Counted from the stretch's first letter, positions 23,801-35,588 are shown. The stretch: 64,000 bases of DNA from Anadara kagoshimensis (GCA_021292105.1 CM037866.1:6160163-6224162); one strand, 5' to 3'. Numbers and translations are program-made. Notes: generated by a model from the sequence alone, not told the origin.

Positions 23801-25706
23801 TAAAAAATATGTCTCTTCCCTCAAAACATAGGAATTAAAACAAAGAAAAAGGTTTTATAACACAATTTTTAAATATTTATATCTGCACTTACATAATACG
23901 TCCAATCTGATCGATTTTGAAGCCTTCATTCCTACACTGCCATATACTAAACATTCAAATGTCCCAGAATCGCTACAAGTACTGTTTGATAAATATAATA
24001 CCAATTCATTTTTTCTCGATTCTGCTGATTTTAAGAGTTCACCATCTCTTAACCATGATATATTTGATATTTGATGACTTTCAGCATTGCAGGTAACATT
24101 CACATCACCATACTCTTTCACTTCTACACTTTGGTTTGGTGTGACATTTATTGGAATCAAATCTTTAAATATAAGCTAAAGAATCAGTTAAAATATAATT
24201 ATTCTTCTGTGAAATCACTGTAAGTTTTAACATTCCAGGTTAAATTAACTTTAAATTTGTCTATAATAAAACATTGTAGCAAAGAAGGAGAAATCATAAA
24301 CAAACAATCCCAAAACACAGTAAATATTTTGAAGCTAGTAAATTATGTTAAACACATGAAACTCCACCAGAAGTGGGACCGGGTGCTGCGGAAGGGTAAG
24401 CTCGTCCTTTTTAGCTAGATATTAATGTAGCCAGGGTAAATTTGGATACCGAGACAGCATTCTTAATAACAATATCGTTATTATGGCCATAAAACTTTTT
24501 GAATGTCTTGATAAGTCTAGGTTTGCAATATCCTTGCCTCGACAATTTATTTGTTAGCAGCTTGCTTTGTTGTATAAACCCCATGTAGTGGGAACAAGCT
24601 AAACCATAGATTATTCTTTGTATAATAACCAAGAACAAACCTACTAATCCATGTCCCAATACACCATCAGAAACAGTTATATTGCTGCATAGAAGGTTAG
24701 AATAAGTCACATGGCGTTTAAGTATATTTACCTATATCTTTATCGCCATTATCTGTAACAAGTACAGAATATGCAAATATACCCAAACCGCTGAGCTTGG
24801 ATATAAGTCCAGCGTCTGCCAAATCTGCACTTGTAATGTTTATTCGAATATAAACTTACCATTCACATATAACTGAACACTTTTTGATAACGTCTTACTA
24901 TTATTCCCTTTAGGGTTTTTAGCTACACATGTATAATTTCCAGTATCACTGTTTGATACATTCGTTAAAACCAGTTCGTTTGGAACAGGCAACATCAGAT
25001 AATTTGTATCCTTAAACCAAGTGACATTACAATCTGGGTTACAGTCAGCTGTGCAGTTTAATGTTAAAGACGAATGCCTTTTCAATGGCAAGATTTGTTC
25101 TGGTGAAAACATTATCTTAGTTGGTCCATCTAATTATGAAAATATATTAAAAATATTTTAATCTAACATAAAATGCTTAATTTGTGGTTGAATAAATAAC
25201 GTGTGTTTCACTAATTGTACTCAATGTAAACATAACATGATTTAAGTAACATAAGTCATTTATTGAGTTTATGTTAGACTGTTTTACATTTTCCATATCT
25301 ATTCAAGACAAGTCACAAAATGTGTTATGTTCATATCAAGACGAACGGAGTTTTTGTAAGACAATGACAATTTTTAAATTATTTTTTCGATTGTTTATTA
25401 TGTTAATATTATACTGTATTCATGTGTTCCTGACAACTTTAAGGTGAGGTGCACATTTTTAGCTTTAAAAATAAATATTGATAGTTTTGAAATTGAAATA
25501 AAATGTAAAGGTATCTCTGAGCATCTGTGTAATCTTATGTAACACAACACAAACAACTGAATTCGACCCTGATATGATATTTGTATTGGTAAGTAACCAT
25601 TTAATACCCTTTTTCAAATTTTAATCGCATATATAGAATTAGATATAACATCTTTTTGAAATATTTTGTCCCATTAATTACCATATTAATACCATATTTT
25701 TATTTA

Positions 25707-25786
<80 letters not shown>

Positions 25787-28421
25787 TCAACTTACACCAA
25801 ACATTTAGTGTTATATTCTCATCTTGGTTGAAGTAGGATCCTGCGTCATCTTTTGTTGTATTTAAAAGACAAAATCTCAAATTGCTAGTTGGTGTACTTA
25901 AAGTCTCGATTCGGTTTTTGTACTGTTGTCCAATGTTTAAAACCCAATGTCTGTCTTTTGGAATGAAAGTAAATACAGGCAACGTTTGCTTATTCTTAAT
26001 TGTGATGGTAGAATCAAAATTAGTGATGTTTTGTTCGAAATTCATACAAATCTTTGTTCCCTCAAATCCACTGAAAGGTAATGCAGCATCTGTAGATAAA
26101 AAACAACAGTTAGTAAAAATACTGACCATATTGAACTTGTATCGAATGTTTGCTAAACGTTAAGTTTTAGACTTTGATCTTTAAAACGTGAAGCTATTTG
26201 GAAGTAATATTTAAGTAAAATTAACAATAGACAGTAAAACCACGATTAATCGCCACCATTCGTTCAGTCAAATTTTGACATCTTATGAAGAAAAACATAA
26301 TCAAAATGGATTTTGAGACTTTAAAATAGTGAAATAGTGCGGCGATAAGCGAAGTGGCAAAGTTATCGAGGGACATTATAATTAGGTTTTACTGTATTAA
26401 CAATGCCCGCCTTTTTGTTTTATTCACGTCATAAGTCACCGTATTTCGTTTATAGCCATTATAATCACAAACATCGATGACAGGATGTTGACTATTTTAA
26501 AATAATATGTAACAGCAGTAGATTTATCAATTTAATTAATAAATATTTGCAAATTTTAGGCATATGTGTAAAATAAATTGTAAATGTAAAAAATAAAATA
26601 ACTTATCTTTGTTAAATCGGTATCATACTTCATAGTCAATAAAACAATCTGCAATACTTTATTTTTAAATAGGTACAGTAAAAATAATTAAAAGTATAGA
26701 TCAATATTTTTACGAATAAATATGGTTGATGCGTCAGTGGTAACATTGTCTCTCGGAATAGACATTAAAAAACAATGTCATGGTAGACGTGACTTGGATA
26801 AAGAATTGTCTTTGCACATTACCCTGAATGGAGTGTAAATGATGAAAAATTTTATAGCTGCTGATGCCTTGATATATATTAAAATCTTGACTGGGATGCT
26901 ACACATTAGTCAACAATTCACGGTTATATGTGTCGGTTAATATCCGTTTAACGCTTAAAGAATATGATTTGAAATCTGACTAGCATTATCCAAAAGCTAC
27001 ATTACGACTAAAGTAAGGATTGTGAAGTAAAGCATGCAATTAGAAAGGAAAGTTTACATTACATTTTTTATTAACATGAAATATTGTAAAATTACTCACA
27101 AGAATATTAACCTTACAGATAAACAAAAAAGTAACGAAAAACTGTACTCGAATGTAATTCAATAGCTCTTCATTTATTTTTACGTGAACACATTTTAATG
27201 AAATCACTAATATTTATTTTGAAAAAAATTGAAATAATCAATTAAAAAGAATAATGGAATACAACTTCATTAAATAGAATGTAACATAAAAATTATTTGT
27301 TTATTTTTATAATCAAACAGTTTTAACAACGTTTTAAATATCGGCGCCTATATTGACTGCCCCATAAAGTATTAATTTTCAAAAAAGATAAAAATAATAC
27401 AATTATAAAATTTGTTAACTAACGTTTGAGTTTAGAAAGAAATCGTTAGACAGAAAAACATCAAAAATGTACTAAATCTAGCACCATATATCTTTATAAT
27501 ATTTTTAAATCATTTTATTAATGAAAAAGTTACCTGTTGTACATTTGAACATAAAATAATAATTATTTTTTGCATGAACTGATTACGACAGTATATGACT
27601 TAATACTAGGGTAACAACATCAATACAATAAGAAAATGCATGTGTTCACATGTTTACAATCGCAGTCTGAGATAACAAATTGAATATCTGTTTTATGTCA
27701 ACCTTTTATGATAAAACACAAATTACTTGCCATCATCAAATTAACACTTTTATTTAAAAAAGTCGCTATCATAATAAAATAGGATAAAATTCGCTTCAAT
27801 ACGTTATTGTACCTTTTAAGACAAAATTGCTATGTTTTAAGTTTATGTTGCTTAACGTCTTTATGTTACATTTAATTCAGGTATTGGTTTCAGACACTGA
27901 ACAAACCAGAAAGAAATTGCTGACGTGAACGTTATATCTTAGAACATTTCTGAAGGGTTGATTTCTAATTGATAATAATGAATTTAATTTCATGGCAAAT
28001 AGAATTACAATTGAAAATCTAACAGGACATATACTTCTTTTATTCTATGTGCATTTTACCAAAATAACATTAACAACTGTTTAAATTATGCAAATTATAG
28101 TTCTTTAATTTTGCAATATCAAAAACTAAAATTCCAAACCTTGTGGTTTATCTGTATCAAACAAAACGGGATGATCACAATGAAGGAATAAGCCAAGATT
28201 TTTTTCTGTCAATCTCGGTACGTTTGAGGAAGTCGATTTGTGGAAGCTTCAATTATTTTCACTATGTTCTGGTCATTTGTGATTAGAAGTTATAGAAACA
28301 TAGAATTATGAAACGACATATATAGTGTTATTTTTGGTTAAATATAAAACTTACCTCTTTTGAAGATAAAAAATGATTCAACCATTAAAAAAATAAAATA
28401 AAATTTTCCTAAAGACATCAT
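17696..28421 (-). CDS. Immunoglobulin-superfamily transmembrane receptor, eight exons
   Basis: Eight exons on the minus strand (28421-28355, 26089-25796, 25129-24860, 24162-23893, 23070-22756, 21933-21841, 18245-18154, 17899-17696) each have GT donors and AG acceptors. They join in frame to 1605 nt, 534 residues plus stop. Order: signal peptide (1-22), Ig-like module 1 (23-120), Ig2 (121-210) with canonical LTLNC...WFKD...DTGNYTC, Ig3 (211-300) with VNVTC...ISWLRD...DSGTFEC, a membrane-proximal module (301-405), transmembrane helix (about 406-427), and a tail of about 107 residues. Tail tyrosines are at 439, 445, 475 and 486; YENV at 486-489 fits the YxN motif bound by Grb2-type SH2 domains. 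All ectodomain introns are phase 1, the usual IgSF pattern. A role in recognition or adhesion with phosphotyrosine signalling is inferred. Not assigned to a named gene; UTRs and promoter not identified. Confidence 0.8.
18154..18245 (-). CDS. Receptor exon 7: cytoplasmic tail, first part
   Basis: 92 nt, phase 1-0. Acceptor AATTCTTCTAG, donor GTATGT. It encodes GYRDNVLYQSTDAF and an acidic end (ECDEAAND). Two tyrosines lie close to the membrane. Confidence 0.75.
18246..18714. other. Intron 6 sequence, nothing recognised
   Basis: AT-rich intronic sequence between exon 7 and the retroelement fragment at 18715. Confidence 0.4.
18715..18895 (+). mobile_element. RT retroelement 3' end in intron 6
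   Basis: GGCTAGCTAAATAGGAGGTG, CTTCCGGAGCACTCGGTCTC and TTGCTTCTGGATTGTGATTC in family order, antisense to the receptor gene. It ends at the conserved GGACATGGATTAGTATGTTT. Confidence 0.7.
18920..19125 (-). CDS. Candidate alternative cytoplasmic exon of the receptor
   Basis: An open stretch of 206 nt bounded by acceptor ATGCGTTAG and donor CAG/GTGATT has phases 1-0, exactly those of exon 7, so it could replace exon 7 in frame. It encodes DNDQYETFYGN and QSYDTLILI, with YxxF/YxxL tyrosine motifs typical of signalling tails. Without splicing at the donor it ends at TAA near 18899. Alternatively it is a relic of a duplicated gene or a chance frame. Confidence 0.4.
19130..20260. other. Intronic sequence, nothing recognised
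   Basis: AT-rich; no motif, no sizeable frame. Confidence 0.4.
20262..21075 (-). mobile_element. Three RT retroelement 3' fragments in intron 6
   Basis: 20262-20330 (AACATACTAATCCATGACTA, AGAAGCAAAGTAAAAACTTA), about 20480-20720 and 20870-21075 (GGAAGTGAGATCGGGTGCTC, TAGCGAGCTACATAAGCCAC) match successive or repeated parts of the 3' region seen at 40612-40945. They are decayed. Confidence 0.55.
21076..21840. other. Intronic sequence, nothing recognised
   Basis: No feature beyond AT-rich sequence and a short repeat TTAGATATTAGATATTAG at 21480. Confidence 0.4.
21841..21933 (-). CDS. Receptor exon 6: transmembrane helix
   Basis: 93 nt, phase 1-1. Acceptor TTGCCCAATTAG, donor GTAAATG. It encodes WILAAVTVLLTILGFALGAY, a single hydrophobic helix, followed by a basic stop-transfer stretch KVLKQRKQHK, giving a type I topology with the carboxyl end inside the cell. 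Confidence 0.85.
21934..22755. other. Intron 5, nothing recognised
   Basis: AT-rich intron between the membrane-proximal and transmembrane exons. Confidence 0.4.
22756..23070 (-). CDS. Receptor exon 5: membrane-proximal module
   Basis: 315 nt, phase 1-1. Acceptor CACTGAAAG; the donor used is GTTAAG, weaker than the others, chosen because it alone keeps phase 1 and joins in frame to the transmembrane exon. The domain has alternating beta-strand character (YTFVIEKTFVSAQDFQKY, IIIGNNQGNVTINIEA) like a C2-type Ig or fibronectin III fold without the cysteine pair. The donor is the least certain boundary of the gene. Confidence 0.65.
23190..23360 (+). mobile_element. SINE body in intron 4
   Basis: CGTTTCTTTTGGATGGGAAC, CATCAGCTCAACGCACAG and GACGTCTCGATAAAAGTGAA match the SINE body at 10800-11040. 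Head missing; antisense to the receptor gene. Confidence 0.65.
23893..24162 (-). CDS. Receptor exon 4: canonical Ig domain
   Basis: 270 nt, phase 1-1, acceptor TTTAAAG, donor GTAAGT. VNVTCNAES, ISWLRDGELL and DSGTFECLV give a complete I-set/C2-like signature. Several N-x-S/T sites are present. Confidence 0.85.
24345..24715 (-). mobile_element. RT retroelement 3' end with readable coding tail, intron 3
   Basis: The minus frame at 24710-24411 encodes LLTNKLSRQGYCKPRLIKTF followed by KKFYGHNNDIV, the C-terminal tail of the same RT protein as at 40945-41556, then the family 3' untranslated region. It shows that the dispersed 300-bp repeats are 3' ends of this retroelement. 5'-truncated. Confidence 0.65.
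24860..25129 (-). CDS. Receptor exon 3: canonical Ig domain
   Basis: 270 nt, phase 1-1, acceptor ATAATTAG, donor GTAAGT. The B-strand LTLNC, C-strand VTWFKD and F-strand DTGNYTC are all present. An additional CTADCNPDCN loop follows the first Cys, a feature I associate with molluscan Ig domains (established only by my recall of such proteins). Confidence 0.85.
25711..25786. repeat. (TA)n microsatellite at the exon 2 donor
   Basis: About 75 bp of TA repeat starts roughly 10 bases downstream of the donor GTAAGT at 25795. Length changes here could affect splicing (inference). Confidence 0.9.
25796..26089 (-). CDS. Receptor exon 2: first Ig-like module
   Basis: Acceptor TTATCTACAG before 26089, donor GTAAGT after 25796; 294 nt, phase 1-1. 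It encodes EGTKICMNF (B-strand-like Cys) and DDAGSYF at the F strand, where the usual Cys is not present; another Cys lies in LRFCLLN. The module is therefore a non-canonical V-like domain. It has several N-glycosylation sequons. A long TA microsatellite begins within a few bases of the donor. Confidence 0.75.
26230..26396 (-). mobile_element. MITE with CAGTAAAACC ends, copy 3, in intron 1
   Basis: ACAGTAAAACCACGATTAAT at the left and AATTAGGTTTTACTGTA at the right; the interior is inverse to 8115-8304 (GGCGATAAGCGAAGTGGCAA). Confidence 0.75.
26400..28354. other. Rest of intron 1, nothing recognised
   Basis: Long AT-rich intron; no exon with Ig-like content was found on either strand. Confidence 0.4.
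28355..28421 (-). CDS. Receptor exon 1: signal peptide
   Basis: Two ATGs at 28421 and 28418 open MMSLGKFYFIFLMVESFFIF, a strongly hydrophobic leader, followed by KR and the donor GTAAGT. The exon ends in phase 1. The first ATG is used because it gives the longer frame; either would keep the leader. Confidence 0.7.
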
Positions 28422-28939
28422 TATATTTAATAATTTATATATACGATGTTGTGCTTTTTTTCTACATTACTGCTATTTGTGGACGGACCATGGTTTTTTT
28501 TTGTAAATTAATGATACCATTATGATGCGGAAATGAATCATAATGAAAGGAAATTAATTTTAATATCATGTACTTAAAACATGAACAATATTTATCAATG
28601 TAATACAAATGTAAATGAATATGACTAATTAAAATGCACTTAACTGTGATTAAATGTAATATAAAAAGATGGTGTAAGTTGTTCGTGATGTGTACCAAAT
28701 TTGAATTTTTTAATATGCTTTTGACCCGGAAACACATAAGGACATATAATTTTAACTAGGTTTGACAAATGTTGCCCCAAACTCAAATCTTTTTCTGTGT
28801 AAATATCAATACACATTGTGTTGTAATGTAAATCTTTCTCTGTGTAAATATCACATAGACATTGCATTGTGTTACGATGTAAATATCAAATGGACATTGC
28901 ATTGTAGTCAAGTTGACACTCCCATGTGTTCAATACTTA
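28422..28939. other. Upstream region of the receptor gene with short tandem repeats
   Basis: The promoter would be expected here. I see no clear TATA box or initiator that can be defended. 28770-28905 holds about three imperfect repeats of a 45-bp unit (TCTGTGTAAATATCA). Confidence 0.4.
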
Positions 28940-31900
28940 AACCTAGAAATGTTTTTCCTATGAAGTTTTTTGCTGTTTTGTATTACATAGAGTACTAGAA
29001 TAAAATTAGTTAGTTGCCCTGCAGGCAACATTGGGCAACATGCATAAATTACATAAATCCAAGATGGCTGCCTGACGCCATATTAAAAATCTATCTTTCG
29101 CAGGAGTTATTCTATAATAGCTTGTAATATGTCGTTTTATATGTTTACAGGGATGGGGAACTCATTTCCGTTGTTGTGTTTTACATTTAGCGCAATTTAA
29201 CAATTTTGACTATGCAAGGGAAGGAGTTAGAGGGTTTTTATTATTAGATGCAACTCAGTATATCACATTTGATGCTGCGTAACTTAACCATACATTTTGA
29301 TACAGTCATACTTGAGCTCGAACAATTCCTTTTAATAACAAATTTAAAATATGATCTTAGTGATTACAGCTTAACTAAATCTAACGAAAAGGCTAGTTCC
29401 ACTTTGCCAAGGTTCTTTTAAGCGTGTTTCCAACGGAGAAGCTTTCACAGCCTCGTTATTGCAATTACAGCTAATTCAGTCACATATTACCATGAAAATC
29501 AAACTACATTCCTAATTTTATCAAACTGAATCATAAGTTTGACAGTAGTGAATTGATTCGAATTTTCCATGAACATTGATACATTACGTCATATGATAAA
29601 GTATTATCGTTTCGGAAATCTGCAGTAAAATTTGTCACCGATAATGCAGCAACCTTCCACAAATTGATGGGTTTGAGAAGAACTCATACATATATTTTTT
29701 GGGTGTTAATTTTTGGTTTTATGATAGTTTTGATGTTTTGATCTACTGTTTCCACTCCAAATGACCGCTATAAAACACACGCTATGATTGACTTCCAGAT
29801 CAATCTCGTATAAGAGTTTAAATTTGGCTAACAATGTCTCAGCTTACCCACATTTAGATCTGACAATGCTGTGTCACTTAGAAATTATTCTGGACTTCAG
29901 AAAGTACTATTACTGCACTAACTTCCACCAAAACTATTTGTAACCTGATAAACACACCCAGTTTGTTGGATGCTGGACATGTGCAATATATTCGTTTTGT
30001 TACTCAGTATCTGTTATAAACTCATAAATGTCATGTCGACACCATGGTGTTTATGAGAATGCTCTCTCAGCTGACAAGTTTGGATAACAACAAACTGCTA
30101 TCAAATTTGAAAAGGAAGCCTTTAAAAACTAGACTTGTTAGTCTGATCCTTTTAGTTGGTAGATTGGTGCGTCTAAATATTAGGAGTATGTCTATTATCG
30201 ATTTAAATGAAGATGTCCTGAATGTGATACAGACCATAACTCAAAGAAGAGCTCAATCCTATGTGATCCTTGGATATATATAACCAAAATGTATTGCTTA
30301 TACAAACTCCCTCTGAATGAATACAGTTCATATGCAAGTCGCTTGCTAATTTGCTTCTAATTTGTCATTGTGGTGGATTCAGTTGTAATTGGTGAGTAAA
30401 TGGAATGCGAGTGCATATCCAGTCTACCTTTTGGATTTTTAATGCCACCATTAGCTCAATAAAGGCAACAAAGTGATGCGGACAAGATGAAAAAACATAG
30501 TCTTAATCTTGAAAACATGTTTCTTTTGTTACAATGGACAGCAAGGGTAGTTTGAGCTTACTTTCTGCTTGTATTTAAAATGGTTTCTGTTAATTTTTTC
30601 ACTTGTGGATGAAATGGTTGTTATTTGAAAAGCATTCAGTCAGTTTTAGTCAAACAGCTTTGTGTAGTTTGTTCACCTAAAACTATAGCACATATTCACA
30701 ATGATTCAGTTTGTCTACCGTATCCCGTAATCACATGGCGATAACCTATCGGATTTCATACAATTAATACCAAAAAGGTCATTTTGGTATCCAGACACTT
30801 GGTTTTCGACAAATAGCATCTCATGTCTGCTAAGGTCTATGACTGAGGAAACAACACCGGAAATGTATGCAATTGTGGATTCAGTAATAATAAATCCGGC
30901 ATAACTATGTAATCGTATGTTCTCCGGGCTGCACAAACAGGTTATGATATCATTTGTGTGCTGATTGACGACACAGGTGTTTTTGTTTTGCTAGTATATT
31001 GGGTGTATAAGCATGAATACAATGCGATGCCGATGTACAAATTGAGTGATGAGATAGAACAGTTTTGAATCTCAATGCAACTTGCCATGGTATTGGTTTG
31101 AGATGTCTTAAACTGCCAGGCGTGCATGCTCTAAGTGCCATGGTCTTGGCTTGAGATGTCTTGAACTGCCAGGCATGAATGCTCTAAGGCACATGGTCTT
31201 TGTTCGAGATGTCTTGAGCTGCTACACATACATGCTCTTAGTGGCTATGATACACCATCTTATCTTTTTGAAAAATGAAAGGAAAACTATCAGCATTTCA
31301 AATTTTATTAGATGATGTTCTCGGTTAACAAAGATCACTTACTTGTTGTTCTGTATGACCAGCCAGCAGATAAAACTGTGACGTTTCCTAGTTACAGTCT
31401 CTTCTTCTCTATAAAGAACATCAAAGCCTCATAGTTATGACTTTGTTTCCAACATCATGTTCTGTTGTCTCTCTTTTAGTGAATGTTGTGGAAGGGAGCC
31501 GAAAGTAAATATCCTTTTCATGATAACGGACTTCGCAATTCTTTTTACCTGTTTTAGCTAAGAAAGAACCGAGACATCAGAACGTCTTTATGTCATGTTA
31601 TGTCAATGTAAGGTTCAAAATCATAAGTGCAACACACTAGGATATGTTTGCCTTAAGGAAATATGTCCTGTAAATAATTTTGTAACTGTTCTAGAGACAG
31701 GTAGTGTTACAAGTTTTACACCAAATTATGTTACCCATTGTTATACCAGGATAAATAGTTATTTGACACATATGATCGGTCATTATAGAAATGGTGGTAG
31801 TTAATAAAAAACTATTGCAAGACTTGAGTTCCTCGTGCCTAAATACCGCTACAAAGATATATTACAACCTATTATAAAGCTTTTGTAAAGAAGCAGTATT

Positions 31901-32213
31901 TCAAGATTGCCTCCATCAGCCATCTTGAATTTATTACTTATTATGCGAGTTCGTTGTATCTTGTGTAAAAATTAACACCAGATTTGGGTTTCTCGTACCT
32001 GAAAATATCTAAAGGGAAATACTACAAGATATTAGAAGATATTTTATATCGCAGGATGTACTTCAATTCGGTGTTTGGCGGCCATTTTGGATTTACGTAT
32101 ATTGTGCAAGTTGCCCAAATTTACCCGAAGGGCAACTAAGTTAGTTTTGTTCAAGGACCCACGAGGAACACAAAATATCAAAATAACTTCATAGGAATTA
32201 ACATTTCTAGGTT
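28940..32213. mobile_element. Foldback-type element with about 130-bp inverted ends
   Basis: AACCTAGAAATG begins at 28940 and its complement ends at 32213. The inverted match runs inwards with gaps: TCCTATGAAGTT, TTAGTTGCCCT, TGGGCAAC, and TAAATCCAAGATGGCTGCC against AAATCCAAAATGGCCGCC. Total length is 3274 bp. No target duplication is clear. Frames inside (30044-30283, 30715-30936) match no transposase I know, so it looks non-autonomous or badly decayed. 31800-32075 contains two imperfect copies of a segment of about 170 bp (GAGTTCCTCGTGCCTAAATA). Confidence 0.65.
31083..31250. repeat. 53-bp tandem repeat, three units
   Basis: GAGATGTCTT recurs at 31100, 31153 and 31206, with CTGCCAGGC and ATGCTCT at fixed distances. 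It lies inside the foldback element. Confidence 0.8.
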
Positions 32214-32460
32214 CATAAAATGCCTACTCGACTGTTGTGTTATAGCGTTTCCATGAAAATAGTCATGAAATCACAACTTCCATTATTATCAAACATTGAG
32301 TTCTTTTCAGCGCTGGATAACTACCTGATTATAACAATTTTTAAGCAACAATTAACACAAAAACCTCTGAATCATATACATTTATAATGTCGTGTACAAA
32401 GCAGTCAATTTTGCATCTATAGAAGTCAAAGAGAAAGATACCTGAAGATAATTTTTCCTA

Positions 32461-32680
32461 AACAAGGGACCATGAGGCCCTGGGCGCTCACCTGAGAATA
32501 AATTGAATTCTGCACATTTTTCAAATAATGTAATAAGTAGTGGGTTAGCAGAATACTTTAATAGATTAAAGAAATGAACGCTCCTTTGGCCTAGTTATCA
32601 CAAAGATGATTTTTTGTGCAGGACGAAACATGACCCATGAACGAATCATACTTGCCTGTTGTCAAAAACAAGAAAAAATA
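32461..32680 (+). repeat. Fragment of the GCTCACCTGAG-ended repeat
   Basis: AACAAGGGACCATGAGGCCC and GCGCTCACCTGAGAATAAAT match the start of the complete copy at 35589. Confidence 0.65.
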
Positions 32681-35040
32681 TTAAACTTGTCCTTTGTTGT
32701 AAAGAACATCCTAGAAATGGACTGTAAGAATTGGTGTAAGTTATTACAAATGCTGTTCTATGTTCAAGTTTAAAGATTTGGTTAGGAGTATGTACCTTAA
32801 AATTACCTAGGATTGTGTGGAATATTTGACCTACTGATCAAAATATAAATGAAAAATGAAAATTGTTAATTGCTTTACAAAGTGGACAATATTCAAATAT
32901 ATAACAAATACTTTTTTTGAATTTATTATATTAATTTGTAACATTTTCCCACACTTATTAATTATTAGCATACAATTTGCTATTGGAAATAGAAATGTAA
33001 CAATACAATGACTCCTCTTAACTTTTTATCCATTCTTAAACAAACTGAAAAACAAGAATATATGATTCATCTCACAATAGAAACCCTCATGATTGATACA
33101 TGTATAGTTGTGTGCAAGGGGATAAGAAATAAGGTCCAGTCATTCATATTTAAGTTGGGTAATTTTTTAAAATTCAATTATACAGTGTAAACATACATGT
33201 ATGTCACAAGAATATGTATAGCAAAACAAAAAAAATCCATACGATTGGGTAAATTTGTTAAAAATGTTGAAATAATTGAGTGTTTGTTTGTAACAAGGAT
33301 TTTGATTAGTCAGAGCTATACTGTTCTTTCTTTCTTTCTTTTTTTTTGGATAACAATAAATTGTTCTAGTGTCATGTTGTCATGACGTAACAATGGCTTG
33401 ACATCATGTTGTAAGAATGTATATGTATTTGTATTCCTTTGCAAAAGTGATACTATTTGTCATTTATCAATATTTTATAGCATTAATGTGGTGAAATGTG
33501 AATTCAAAAGTGTAATGAAGGGAATTTTAAAGTAATGAAGGGAATTTTAAAAAAAAGAAATGAATATTTATTTAAGTTATAGAAAATGTAAAAACTGAAC
33601 ATTTTGCACACAAAAAAATAATCAATAGTGCAGCATGTCCAATTCGTTCATGTTTCCAGCTAAAAAATAAATTTAATTATATTTAGTAAAGAGAAAATAA
33701 TTCTCTGGGTAGCAATAGAATAATGATTCACTAATAAGCATTTGTTTCGTCCAATAAGTTAGAATTGACTCTATTTTCTATTGTAAAATGACTGCTGTGA
33801 CATAATGGAATTGTTAATTACTAGGTCAGACTTACTAAGGTATTGTATCTCATTTTGAAGAAGAAAAATTTCATATCAAATCAAAAATTTAGTCATGCTA
33901 GGTAGGAAAATTCAAAAAACTGTTTATATGTTTTTAAACTTAAAACAATTAGCAGCAATACCAATATTACAAAGTTTTGGAAAGAAAGAATCAAGTGGTT
34001 TTAAACAATATTCTGCATGTTTTGTATCAAATGTACGCTTATTATGCCATAACCAAACATCGGTTGTGCAAAAAGTGCTGACTTTACTAACAGTTAAGAT
34101 GCATTTGCCAATTATGATGGGCAAGTTTTAAAGGAAGTAATATAAATTTTTAATCTTTAGATAATTTTCAACATGAAATTAATATAAAAAAGACAGCTAG
34201 ATACACAATTGTGGTAAGCAATGTATAGTATAAATAGAAAATGGTTCAATGAATCAATGTTGTAAGGTTTGGGAATGATTTCTTTAATAATTCTATAAAA
34301 TCAGGTGCATATCTTTAATACATGTATATATATTAAAAATTCTTTAATGTGAGGAGAATAATGTGCTAATGGTTATTATGACTAAGTTTCCAGACAAACA
34401 CAAAGTTAATATAATGAAATTCAAGAAAACAATTACATATTGTATATGTAAAAACTTAGTTTTAAATTAATATAGAAAAACTTAAGAAAAAATACCTAAA
34501 TTATCCTGGATGTTTGATTACAAGTTTCAACAACAATTGCGATAGAGAAACTTACATGTTTCGCAACGCAATTACTATCAATAGATTATTCAGTACTACA
34601 TACAAACTTCAGAAAAATTGCCTAAATTAAATTTGCCATCACAGAAAAAGGTTGTCCTTTGCTTTGATAATTTTGCCATGTTTAGATATTAATTTTAAAG
34701 AACTGCATGTGTGGATTAGAACATTAGAGTTAATTCATGTGTACTAGATTTACATTATCAAATGCATACAAATGCTAATTACGATGAAATACAGAGGATA
34801 AGTAATTTTTCCTTGACTTTCTCATTTTAATATTTAGTATAAATACTTTTAAACTGTTTAAAAAAATGAATGACCACCTGTAAACAAAAGACTTATTTAC
34901 ATGAACAAATGTGGGACTGCTATACCAAAGTAGACAGTCACATCTAATTTTGTGTCGTGCGTAAAAATTAATATCCATATTAAGATATAATGCAAATATC
35001 TATGGAATACAATAAAATTTCCTCCACATGAAAAATATCA
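32681..35040. other. No recognisable gene
   Basis: AT-rich; the longest frames (33008, 33895) have no recognisable motif. AGTAATGAAGGGAATTTTAA is doubled near 33510-33550. Confidence 0.4.
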
Positions 35041-35199
35041 GGTTGAGCAAGCAGATCTATGATAATTCTACTACTTTTTTCATATAGAATATGACGCCAA
35101 CATTATGAGTATTTTTCAACAATAAAAACTGCTTGTTGCATCTTGTTGCAGCCACGTTAAAATCAATAATATTTCCAAAACATACTTTACAAAATGTAC

Positions 35200-35588
35200 T
35201 AGTATGGCGACACCTTAAGGGGTTTCGCGGGAAAGAATGGAACAATCTAGAGGATTTCCATTGTATTCCAATATACATGCCTGTACAAAAAGTTTATAGT
35301 TTCCCAGACAATTAACCATTTCAGTATACTTGCGCATCTGTAACCTTGACCTTTCAATCATTGCCATTCATCTTTACAACAAAATGACCATTGTATCAAT
35401 ACCTACTATATTCGAAGATACATGCATATAAAAAAGTATAAGGTTTTCAGATATTTAACAATTTGAATATTTTTTGTATCCATGACTTTGACCTATGAAC
35501 TCATGACCTTCATTTACATCTCAAAATGAATGTTGTACAAATACCTACAACAATCCAATATACATGCCTATATACACAGGTATGTATA
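35200..35588 (-). repeat. Inverted units of the 145-bp repeat
   Basis: TATTCCAATATACATGCCTG, ACCTTGACCTTTCAATCATT and later ATCCAATATACATGCCTATA are the complement of the 145-bp units at 49949-50345. About two units, decayed. Confidence 0.6.

Noticed and set aside
28937-28940. TTAA as a piggyBac-type target at the foldback element's left end
   Set aside because: The right end has no matching TTAA.
30044-31141. Short frames inside the foldback element
   Set aside because: No transposase or host motif; one overlaps a 53-bp tandem repeat, which inflates apparent openness.
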